Shown here: positions 7,335-13,617 of the stretch, piece by piece | How positions within the stretch are numbered: the stretch's first letter is position 1 | Layout of the letters: each line of letters starts with the position of its first letter | From: Clostridiaceae bacterium | GTDB lineage: Bacteria; Bacillota_A; Clostridia; Clostridiales; Clostridiaceae | Assembly (NCBI GenBank): GCA_029256485.1 | Contig: JAQSXU010000054.1 | Coordinates: 1-23,920, forward strand | Length of the DNA: 23,920 nucleotides | Reading direction: 5' to 3' | The notes under the pieces: model-generated | The model's database searches: none | What the model was told of the DNA's origin: nothing | What the model saw: the letters and a program-made list of their open reading frames with translations, nothing else | Made by a program: the position numbers and the translations under genes

Positions 7335-7395
7335 AAAAGATTATAATAGTAAACTACATGAAATGTATGATAAAATGTATTTAATTTTATAATGT

Positions 7396-7770
7396 TTAAT
7401 TATATCTAATTACCTTAAGACAAGTTCCAACACCTACTGTAGGAACTTTTCTTTCTTTTAAATAAACTGAACCAGGTAATACTTCACTGGCCTTAACCTC
7501 TCCAAATATTAGACTGCAGTGACCCATTGAGCTTAGAGTAGTACAAGCAACATTGCCTACGCAAGCTACATTATATAGTTCACTTCCTATCTCAATACAG
7601 TCACCAGCAATAATGTTTTCTCGCAATTCTTTGCTTGTATGCATAAAACATATATCTTTCAATAGTTCAGGTGCATCTTGTTCAAATAGAACAAGCACAT
7701 TATTTTCTAACATTTCATATGCATCTTTGCCAATTTCTACTATTTGAGTTTTAAATATAATTTTTGCCAA
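7396..7770 (-). CDS. srlB: PTS glucitol/sorbitol-specific EIIA component
   Basis: Cytoplasmic phosphocarrier that passes phosphate from HPr to the EIIB of the glucitol PTS. The fold-defining features of EIIA-Gut are visible: DAPELLKDICFMHTSKEL, whose His aligns with the phosphorylated His of E. coli SrlB, and CVGNVACTTLSSMGHCSLIFGE. I placed the start at the TTG of 7768-7770. An AGGAG site lies nine bases upstream of it, and the protein then begins MAKIIFKTQIVEIG, in register with E. coli MTVIYQTTITRIG. An ATG at 7777-7779, three codons earlier, abuts that ribosome site and would need coupling to the upstream stop. The product is 124 residues, close to the E. coli protein. It is the last gene of the PTS operon. 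Confidence 0.92.
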   Translation of the reverse strand: MAKIIFKTQIVEIGKDAYEMLENNVLVLFEQDAPELLKDICFMHTSKELRENIIAGDCIEIGSELYNVACVGNVACTTLSSMGHCSLIFGEVKASEVLPGSVYLKERKVPTVGVGTCLKVIRYN

Positions 7771-7782
7771 ATCCGTCATCTC

Positions 7783-8331
7783 CTAAAACAATCCCATACT
7801 AAATACTAATCCAATGAGAACAGCAATTGGTGCTGTGATAAATCTTCCAATTAGAATTGCCGGAACTCCGCATTCAATTGTTTCTGGTTTTGCTTCTCCA
7901 AGTCCCATGGCAACTGGGATAAAATCACAGCCAACCTGTGGATTTATTGCAAATAATGCAGGCAATGCATATTGAGGTGGTATATGTCCAAGACCTATCT
8001 CTGTACCAATTAACACGCCAACTACTTGAGCAATTACTGCTCCTGGTCCAAGTAGTGGTGAAAGCACTGGTATAGCGCAAATTAATGATATAATTATTAA
8101 ACCTCCAAGGTTGGATGCAAATGGACTTAATGTATGCGCTATGATACTTCCTATTCCTGTCTTTAATATAATACCTATTAATGCCGAGACAAAAATCATG
8201 AATGGTAAAACTGTTCCAATAATAATTTCTACTGTCTCCTTGCCAGCTTCAAAGAACGTAGAAGTAAATGCTCCTGCTCCTCTACCAAAGGCAGTTATTA
8301 TTTTCTGAAATTTATCAAATTTAACGCTCAC
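7783..8331 (-). CDS. srlE: PTS glucitol/sorbitol membrane subunit: C-terminal part of SrlE as a separate gene
   Basis: Membrane subunit of the sorbitol permease, 182 residues, equivalent to the C-terminal half of E. coli SrlE. Segments line up well: FEAGKETVEIIIGTVLPFMIFVSALIGII, then LLGPGAVIAQVVGVLIGTEIGLG, IPPQYALPALFAINPQVGCDFIPV and a last hydrophobic helix. The EIIB domain is the preceding gene. The break falls in the natural interdomain linker. It has its own GTG start with AAGGGG upstream, and the preceding gene ends in a clean TAA, so this looks like a true gene split and not a frameshift. Together with SrlA it should form the sugar channel. Confidence 0.92.
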   Translation of the reverse strand: MSVKFDKFQKIITAFGRGAGAFTSTFFEAGKETVEIIIGTVLPFMIFVSALIGIILKTGIGSIIAHTLSPFASNLGGLIIISLICAIPVLSPLLGPGAVIAQVVGVLIGTEIGLGHIPPQYALPALFAINPQVGCDFIPVAMGLGEAKPETIECGVPAILIGRFITAPIAVLIGLVFSMGLF

Positions 8332-8352
8332 TTTAACACCCCTTAATATTTT

Positions 8353-8724
8353 TTATTTAACCAGACTTAAATTTTCTTCTTTTACTCCAGAAATATACAA
8401 TCCCTCTTTCATAAATCCTGCCATGATTCCAGATGGTTTTCCACCATAAATGTTTATAGTGAGAATGTGTTTTTTTGTAAGTAACCCGCATCTGCCAATA
8501 CCCCCACAGTTAATAACAGCACATGCCACTTCATTGTCTGCAACAGGATGTCTAAATCCATCTACAGCAGTACCTCCAGATAATTCGGCAATTTTTAAAG
8601 CTAGTGGATGAATTGACCCTCCCGTTATAGATACTATTTTATCCTTACCTGGAATTGGCGTAACCATAAGCGGAGTTCCCCAACCACCTTTACCTTTTTC
8701 TACTTTAACAGTGTTATAACTCAT
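8353..8724 (-). CDS. srlE: PTS glucitol/sorbitol-specific EIIB component: N-terminal part of SrlE
   Basis: Cytoplasmic EIIB domain (123 residues) that phosphorylates the incoming hexitol. It aligns with the N-terminus of E. coli SrlE: VEKGKGGWGTPLMVTPIPGK, SITGGSIHP, DGFRHPV, then INCGGIGRCGLLTKK and YISGVKEENLSLVK. Of C73 and C79 in the CGGxxRCG motif, one is the phosphorylated Cys; C79 is my choice by position. Stop and next start are separated by 21 bases. Because the same symbol in E. coli covers both halves, this gene and the next together equal SrlE. A GGGAGGA site precedes the ATG. Confidence 0.93.
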   Translation of the reverse strand: MSYNTVKVEKGKGGWGTPLMVTPIPGKDKIVSITGGSIHPLALKIAELSGGTAVDGFRHPVADNEVACAVINCGGIGRCGLLTKKHILTINIYGGKPSGIMAGFMKEGLYISGVKEENLSLVK

Positions 8725-8765
8725 AATTTTATTCCTCCCTGATATCTATTTTACAACGTTTACAA

Positions 8766-9308
8766 TTATGCTACAGCATCATCTATTTTTAAATTATTCT
8801 TTTTAGCAAAGAACATCCATAACTTTTCAGTAATTATGGAACGCATAAACCCAAGTACAACTCCAGCTAATAAATATCTAAGAGCAAGTCCTCCAGTTGA
8901 AAGTCCAAGTTTCTGAATTCCAGCAGCAATTCCAAGCCATATAAACAATTCACCTGGATCAGTGTGTGGAAATAATCCAGTAAATGGATGAGCAAATGAG
9001 AATATGTCATCTATGAATGATGCCTTATATTTTTCAGGCAAAAATCTTGACATTGAATAACACATTGGATTTGTTAATACAAAGTATGAAAGTATTGGTA
9101 GAACCATATACCTAACAAAAATATTTTCTGAACCATTTGCAGCAAATTTTTCAAGCTTATCTTCACCAATAAATTTAATTACGGCTTTTACAATAACTAA
9201 TAAACATGCTAAGGTAGGTAATATCCCTGTAACTTGTCCAGTTAAGGTTTTCCCACCCTCTTGAAATAATGAAATAAATACTTCTGCACCATGAGATAAA
9301 AATGCCAT
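8766..9308 (-). CDS. srlA: PTS glucitol/sorbitol-specific EIIC component
   Basis: Membrane channel subunit of the sorbitol permease, 180 residues, close to E. coli SrlA. Recognisable stretches are GAEVFISLFQEGGKTLTGQVTGILPTL near the N-terminus, YMVLPILSYFVLTNPMCYSMSRFLPEKYKAS in the middle, and HPFTGLFPHTDPGELFIWLGIAAGIQKLGL before the last helix. About four hydrophobic segments are seen. AGGAGG precedes the ATG at good spacing. A 144-base gap separates it from the aldolase gene upstream, the longest gap in the operon, and it includes an unused strong ribosome-site-like sequence. No convincing separate promoter was seen. Confidence 0.93.
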   Translation of the reverse strand: MAFLSHGAEVFISLFQEGGKTLTGQVTGILPTLACLLVIVKAVIKFIGEDKLEKFAANGSENIFVRYMVLPILSYFVLTNPMCYSMSRFLPEKYKASFIDDIFSFAHPFTGLFPHTDPGELFIWLGIAAGIQKLGLSTGGLALRYLLAGVVLGFMRSIITEKLWMFFAKKNNLKIDDAVA

Positions 9309-9452
9309 TTTAATTCCTCCTAATTTGAATATTTTTACTATTGTTAGTATAAGTGTTAATTCTCCCTCCTTCGTGTATTTTTAGTTCCTCTGAAGTTCTG
9401 CAAACATTGATTTGTCATGATTTCTATCCTATCTAGGTGTTTTTATATATAG

Positions 9453-10304
9453 TCATTTATTATTAGCTTGATTAGTAGAGCCAAAAACATCAAAGTAATG
9501 TTCTAGGCATTCTCTTATTGATTCCTCCCCAACAAGTAATGCATCAGCATAATTTAACTTGTCAATTATTGGTCTAACCTTAGAAGTTGCAGCCTTCATA
9601 AGATCAGTACAAATATTTACTTTGCTAATACCTAATTTTATCGTTTTACTAAGTGCCTCGTCACCTGTGCCAGACCCGCCATGTAAAACAAGAGGAATTT
9701 CTACAGAATTAGATATTTCGGTTAATCTTTCAAAATCAAGTTTCGGAGTTCCTTTATACTCTCCATGAGCTGTTCCAATGGCAACTGCTAAACTGTCTAC
9801 TTCAGTTAATTCAACAAACTTTTTTGCTTGTTGTGGGCTGGTAAATTTGTCTTTGAGCTCCCCATCTATTTTTTCGTAATCCGTACCCATGCCAACATGA
9901 CCAAGTTCTGCTTCAACAGTTACTCCACAAGCATGAGCAATTTTTACTACTTCAGAAACTCTTCTTACATTCTCTTCAAATTTTTCACTTGAAGCATCTA
10001 TCATTACAGAAGTAAAACCGTTACGTATAGCACTTATTACTGCCTCATATGAACTTCCATGATCTAGATGCAGTGCCAATGGAATAGATATGTTATTGGC
10101 ATATATTCTTAGTAAATTTGTTGCCTCAACAATATTCATATACTTAAAATGAGCTTCTGCAATACCTATTATGGCTGGAGATTTTTTTTCTTCACAAGCC
10201 CTAATAATAGCTCTCAGACTATTTAAATCCCATGCATTTGGCTGAGCAACCCCGTATTTATCTCGTTTTGCATCTAAAAGCATGCTCTTTGTATTCACTA
10301 ACAT
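9453..10304 (-). CDS. Class II ketose-bisphosphate aldolase (Fba/GatY/KbaY family)
   Basis: Zinc-dependent aldolase that would cleave a ketose bisphosphate to DHAP and an aldehyde (phosphate), 283 residues from the ATG at 10302-10304. Class II landmarks: HLDHG with catalytic D81 and zinc ligand H82, EAELGHVG (E131/E133), GTAHG (H180), LHGGSG (H208 and the phosphate loop) and NICTD (N230, D234). I chose this ATG because AAGGAG is well placed and a GTG three codons earlier overlaps that site. It begins 2 bases after the gutM stop. An aldolase is not needed for the simple glucitol-6-P to fructose-6-P route, so its presence hints at a different hexitol or ketose. A second aldolase in the divergent operon is a clear paralogue. 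Fructose versus tagatose specificity cannot be decided by eye. Confidence 0.9.
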   Translation of the reverse strand: MLVNTKSMLLDAKRDKYGVAQPNAWDLNSLRAIIRACEEKKSPAIIGIAEAHFKYMNIVEATNLLRIYANNISIPLALHLDHGSSYEAVISAIRNGFTSVMIDASSEKFEENVRRVSEVVKIAHACGVTVEAELGHVGMGTDYEKIDGELKDKFTSPQQAKKFVELTEVDSLAVAIGTAHGEYKGTPKLDFERLTEISNSVEIPLVLHGGSGTGDEALSKTIKLGISKVNICTDLMKAATSKVRPIIDKLNYADALLVGEESIRECLEHYFDVFGSTNQANNK

Positions 10305-10306
10305 AT

Positions 10307-10768
10307 TTAACACTCCTTCAAACCAATTTCTTTTCTATTTTGTTTTAGATAACTACCTATATTTTTGGATGCCATTAAAATGGCTTTCTCTTTTGGATTT
10401 AACTTTCTATTTTTATTATTGAAAATATTCTTTTGGCTATTGCAATTTTCTTCTTCATTGATAAAGGAATATATATTCTCGCCAATTATGTCATTGTATA
10501 TTTTAAATTTATCAAAAACGGATCTGCCATCTAATATCCTTGAATGTATAATATTCCCGCTTAAATCCACAACAATAAATATCATACATCCTTTTGATAT
10601 GAACCCTTTTGAACTACCCATTCCAAAGAAATAATCTTGAGTGTAAGTATTATAGATTTCTTTATAATTTTTTTGAACATTTTTTAACTGGCAATAAGTA
10701 AAGAAGCCTTGAATGCCCCAGAGTATAGCCAATATTATAAACATCACAATTATAAAAAGTTTACTCAT
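10307..10768 (-). CDS. gutM: GutM-family glucitol operon activator-like protein
   Basis: Member of the GutM family, which activates glucitol operons in enterobacteria. It has 153 residues. An N-terminal hydrophobic helix (about 4-24) is followed by the family hallmarks QGFFTYCQLKNVQKNYKEI, GMGSSKGFISKGCMIFIVVDLSGNI and SRILDGRSVFDKFK. It is longer than E. coli GutM (about 119) because of an Asn/Lys-rich insertion near 110-123 before the closing KAILMASKNIGSYL. It starts 4 bases after the SorC-family gene, so the two regulators are coupled. The membrane helix suggests membrane-associated control; its mechanism is not evident from sequence. Confidence 0.9.
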   Translation of the reverse strand: MSKLFIIVMFIILAILWGIQGFFTYCQLKNVQKNYKEIYNTYTQDYFFGMGSSKGFISKGCMIFIVVDLSGNIIHSRILDGRSVFDKFKIYNDIIGENIYSFINEEENCNSQKNIFNNKNRKLNPKEKAILMASKNIGSYLKQNRKEIGLKEC

Positions 10769-10772
10769 GGAT

Positions 10773-11744
10773 CTAACCTTCTTTCAAAATTTCTTTGGCT
10801 GTAATACTGTCAGTTATAATGACATTTACTAGATTTCCTTTAATTGCTGCTCTTATTGCCTTGACTTTTCTATGTCCATAAGCTATTCCGATTCTCAATG
10901 GTATTGCCAGTATTTCACTTGCTTTCACTCCTATTAACCTGTCATCAAATTCAGTCTTAACCATATCTCCAGATGCATTATAGTAGCGTCCAGCAATTTC
11001 ACCAGCTATTCCCATATTGAAAAGCTTTTTTTGTTCGGCTGATGTTATTAATCCTGAAAACAATGGAGAAGATTCTTCATCTACTGAGCCAATGCCAACT
11101 ATAGCTATATCTGCTGCTTTTCCCATTTCTATAATATCCCCTATTTGTTTCTCAGATTCAAGTATTCCCTTAACTGTTTTATTTTCAACAATCATTGGAG
11201 ATGATAGAAAATAGCTTGTAGTCTTTAATATAGAACCTAATTTTTTTGCAAGAGCATTAGAATAGTTAAGCTGGTTAGAATAATCTAAATCCATTTTAGG
11301 AGAACCAAGTAGAGGAATGATACTAACGTTTTTAGGAGTTACTTTTAAACTTGAAACAAAAACGCTCATGTAATCTACTGTCCTTCTTATTGTTGTTCCC
11401 CATGACATGGCTATTTTTTTATTATCACTAATTATTCTAAGCAAACATTCAGCAGCAATAGCAGGCACTATATTATCTAGAAGTACTTCATTTTCCACCT
11501 CCGCTATAACTGCCTCTTGTAGTTTAAATTTTTTTTCGAATTCTTTTTCTAAATCCATGGAGCTATTCATAGGATAATTAATGTGTATAGTAACATATCC
11601 ATCTTTTTTTGCTTTTGTAATAATTCTAGATATAGTGGATCTAGAAATATGAAACTTTTTGGCTATAACCTCCTGTGAAAGCTGTTCATTATAATACATA
11701 TCCAATACTCTAAACATCAATCTTTCTTGATTAGTATCTATCAT
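10773..11744 (-). CDS. SorC/DeoR-type sugar-binding transcriptional regulator
   Basis: DNA-binding regulator, 323 residues, typical SorC family length. The N-terminal helix-turn-helix spans about 17-48 (QLSQEVIAKKFHISRSTISRIITKAKKDGYV). The C-terminal sugar-phosphate-binding domain shows MSWGTTIRRTVDYM, the VGIGSVDEESSPLFSGLI loop, GEIAGRYYNASGD and the late RIGIAYGHRKVKAIRAAIKGN segment. Members respond to phosphorylated sugars and control adjacent PTS genes. It lies in the glucitol operon with its own probable promoter in the 109-base gap upstream. Candidate operators are the inverted repeat at 11831-11850 and the two GAAATATTTC palindromes near 12930 and 13070. AGGAGG precedes the ATG. Confidence 0.92.
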   Translation of the reverse strand: MIDTNQERLMFRVLDMYYNEQLSQEVIAKKFHISRSTISRIITKAKKDGYVTIHINYPMNSSMDLEKEFEKKFKLQEAVIAEVENEVLLDNIVPAIAAECLLRIISDNKKIAMSWGTTIRRTVDYMSVFVSSLKVTPKNVSIIPLLGSPKMDLDYSNQLNYSNALAKKLGSILKTTSYFLSSPMIVENKTVKGILESEKQIGDIIEMGKAADIAIVGIGSVDEESSPLFSGLITSAEQKKLFNMGIAGEIAGRYYNASGDMVKTEFDDRLIGVKASEILAIPLRIGIAYGHRKVKAIRAAIKGNLVNVIITDSITAKEILKEG

Positions 11745-11808
11745 ATTAATGCCTCCTAATTAAACTTAATACACTAATACTCATATATGAAATATTGTGC
11801 TTATAGCA

Positions 11809-11850
11809 ATTGTACATATATTATAATATTTTGTAAATACCTATTTACAA
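11809..11850 (-). promoter_or_regulatory. Promoter and putative operator upstream of the SorC-type regulator gene
   Basis: Minus strand: TTTACA (11832-11837), 17 bases, TACAAT (11809-11814). A perfect 9-bp inverted repeat, TTGTAAATACCTATTTACAA (11831-11850), covers the -35 box. This suggests autoregulation or another repressor. The repeat lies only 4 bases beyond the dehydrogenase stop. Confidence 0.6.
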
Positions 11851-11853
11851 TTC

Positions 11854-12891
11854 TTATAATTTTATTACTATTTTTAATCCTTCACCTTTTTTAACCATTT
11901 TAATACCATCAATAAGCTTATCAAGTGGGAGAACATTTGTTATTAATTTGTCAGCATCGACAATTTTTGAATTAATTAATTTTAGAGCTGTGATATGCTG
12001 AGTTATAGTTGATGCATATGATCCATGTACAGATATTTCCTTATAATGAATGATATTTGTATCAATAGAATTTATGGACTTATCTTTAGGTAATCCAGCG
12101 AAAAAGCTAACTTTTCCACCCTTTTTAGTAACACTTAAAGCTTGCTTTTGAACACTTGGAACTGAACATGCGGCGATGCTTACATCAACACCGCGACCAT
12201 TAGTTATTTCCATAACCTTTTCATATAAATCAACTTTACTTGAATCTATTGTATAATCTGCGCCTAACCTTGCTGCTAAATTTAATCTTTTTTCCTCAAT
12301 ATCTGCTAATATTACTTTTGAAGCTCCCTGAGCTTTTGCCAATGCTACATGCATTGCCCCAATTGGGCCTGCACCTATAACAAGTACCTCATTTCCTAGC
12401 TTGATATTTAAGCTTTTATGACCATTTATTACACAAGATAAAGGTTCAGCTATACATGACCATTTTAAATCTGCATCTTTGTCAAGTTTTATTACATTGC
12501 CATTGGATACTGCTTTTCCAGGCACCACCATATATTCTGAAAATCCACCATCGGCACCATACCCTATGGTTAAAGAATTATTACACATATTGGAGTCACC
12601 ATTTAAACATTCGAAACACTTTCCACAGGCTATTTGCGGTACTACTACAACTTTATCTCCTTTTTCATATTCTTCTACTTTTTTACCAACTGCTTCTATT
12701 ATTCCTGAGACCTCGTGACCAGTTACCCTTGGAGGAATAACATTTGCTTGACCATTGTAATATATTCTTACATCCGTGCCACAAATTGCACAATAGCTAA
12801 CCTTTATTAGTATACTTTCATCGTCAATTTCAGGTATTTGTTTTTCTTCAATCCTGATATCTTCAACATTATAAAATACTGCTGATTTCAT
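11854..12891 (-). CDS. Zinc-dependent medium-chain polyol (phosphate) dehydrogenase
   Basis: NAD-dependent dehydrogenase of the sorbitol/threonine dehydrogenase branch, 345 residues. Catalytic zinc site: C37 in CAICGTD, H59-E60 in GHE and E149 in AEP. Structural zinc cysteines: C89, C92, C95 and C103. The Rossmann motif GAGPIG is at 173-178, with D197 ending beta-2, which favours NAD over NADP. In this context it probably oxidises the hexitol phosphate delivered by the glucitol-type PTS to a ketose phosphate, as galactitol-1-P and related dehydrogenases do. Enterobacterial SrlD is a short-chain enzyme, so this would be a non-orthologous substitute. It is the first gene after the shared intergenic region, with its own promoter overlapped by a palindrome. 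Exact substrate unknown. Confidence 0.88.
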   Translation of the reverse strand: MKSAVFYNVEDIRIEEKQIPEIDDESILIKVSYCAICGTDVRIYYNGQANVIPPRVTGHEVSGIIEAVGKKVEEYEKGDKVVVVPQIACGKCFECLNGDSNMCNNSLTIGYGADGGFSEYMVVPGKAVSNGNVIKLDKDADLKWSCIAEPLSCVINGHKSLNIKLGNEVLVIGAGPIGAMHVALAKAQGASKVILADIEEKRLNLAARLGADYTIDSSKVDLYEKVMEITNGRGVDVSIAACSVPSVQKQALSVTKKGGKVSFFAGLPKDKSINSIDTNIIHYKEISVHGSYASTITQHITALKLINSKIVDADKLITNVLPLDKLIDGIKMVKKGEGLKIVIKL

Positions 12892-12918
12892 TTAAAACAT
12901 CTCCTTGCACAAAATTTC

Positions 12919-12940
12919 ACTATAGAAATATTTCTATAGT
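12919..12940. promoter_or_regulatory. Perfect 22-bp palindrome, putative operator O1
   Basis: GAAATATTTC (12925-12934) is flanked by ACTATA and TATAGT, giving exact two-fold symmetry. It covers the predicted transcription start of the dehydrogenase gene, the classic position for repression. A related palindrome is 140 bp away, centre to centre. Confidence 0.75.
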
Positions 12941-12943
12941 CTC

Positions 12944-12971
12944 AGTATACTCTGTTTATTTGAAAATTCAA
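12944..12971 (-). promoter_or_regulatory. Promoter of the dehydrogenase gene
   Basis: Minus strand: TTGAAT (12966-12971), 16 bases, TATACT (12944-12949). The predicted start near 12937 falls inside palindrome O1. Confidence 0.6.
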
Positions 12972-13061
12972 TACTTTTTTGAAAATTTATAGATAAATTA
13001 TGGTAGATACAAAAAACGAAGAATATTGTAATATTAAATAACAAAAAGTCATATTTGTAAT

Positions 13062-13079
13062 TACGAAATATTTCTATAT
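13062..13079. promoter_or_regulatory. Second GAAATATTTC palindrome, putative site O2
   Basis: GAAATATTTC at 13065-13074 with imperfect flanks (TAC/TATAT). It shares its core with O1. Its centre is about 57 bp upstream of the sigma-54 -24 element, roughly -81 from the likely start, a range used by sigma-54 activators. It may serve either regulator. Confidence 0.65.
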
Positions 13080-13124
13080 CCTCTAAGCACTGTATTTAAG
13101 CCAAACGTACACAGTTAAAATTCA

Positions 13125-13140
13125 TTGGCACGACTATTGC
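13125..13140 (+). promoter_or_regulatory. Sigma-54 (-24/-12) promoter of the galactitol-type PTS operon
   Basis: TTGGCACGACTATTGC matches the sigma-54 consensus. GG (13127-13128) and GC (13139-13140) are separated by exactly ten bases. The start would be near 13151, leaving a leader of about 145 bases. That leader holds an AGAGGAGGG sequence at 13204-13212 with no start codon in range. The operon encodes a sigma-54 activator, which supports the call. The rest of the gene-free stretch 12892-13296 holds O1, O2 and the divergent promoter. Confidence 0.92.
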
Positions 13141-13296
13141 TATATAAAGAGTCAAGACCAGAGTAGAATAGCGGCCACAGTCATAAGGTATGAAAAGGTT
13201 TAAAGAGGAGGGAATTAGATTCAAAAAGCATATTGTCTTATACTAAAATTTCTACAATGGTCAAATTAAAAATTCATAATAAGGGGAGATGTTAAT

Positions 13297-13593
13297 ATGA
13301 AAGAAAAAGTTTCAATCTTATGCTGCTGCGGAGCAGGAATATGCACATCCAATTACCTAAAGGAAGAAATTGAAGACAGAATGAAACTAGAAGGATTTAA
13401 GGGTGTAAAAGTTTCAATCTGCAGAGTTACGGATCTTGAAGATCAAGTAGGTAAGGCTGATATGGTTGTAACTACTGTAGAACTTAAAAAAACTTTCGAA
13501 GCTCCCATGGTAAGAGCTTTAGGTATAATGCTTGATGATGCTGCTGCAAAAAAAGCATTGGATGAAATTGTAGCAATTGTAAAAACGCTATAG
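13297..13593 (+). CDS. PTS galactitol-type EIIB component
   Basis: Cytoplasmic phosphotransfer subunit, 98 residues, normal for GatB. The N-terminal P-loop-like motif ILCCCGAGICTSN carries the phosphorylated Cys. By alignment with the CGGAVATST motif of GatB it should be C11, the last of three consecutive cysteines (9-11), with C16 nearby. The later pattern VTDLEDQVGKADMVVTTVELKKTF matches the GatB core. It is first in the sigma-54 operon and starts 146 bases after the predicted transcript start, with a GGGGAG site. The substrate could be galactitol, another pentitol or hexitol, or a sugar acid; EIIB does not tell which. The triple Cys is odd and may be redox-sensitive (inference). Confidence 0.92.
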   Translation: MKEKVSILCCCGAGICTSNYLKEEIEDRMKLEGFKGVKVSICRVTDLEDQVGKADMVVTTVELKKTFEAPMVRALGIMLDDAAAKKALDEIVAIVKTL

Positions 13594-13617
13594 AAGATTA
13601 AAAAAGGGGGAAATAAA

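Noticed and set aside
7783..8353. Frameshifted srlE pseudogene
   Set aside because: Both halves have proper stops, starts and ribosome sites, and the break is in the domain linker.
9356..9418. 20-codon minus-strand frame in the aldolase-srlA gap, ending at the ribosome-site-like sequence
   Set aside because: Weak AGGA upstream, no recognisable peptide, and the length is expected by chance; not called a gene.
13257..13295. 12-codon plus-strand frame just before the EIIB gene
   Set aside because: No ribosome site in front of its ATG; likely chance.
12892..13296. CcpA cre site in the shared PTS control region
   Set aside because: No stretch matches the TGnAAnCGnTnnCA pattern; the GAAATATTTC palindromes lack the central CG.
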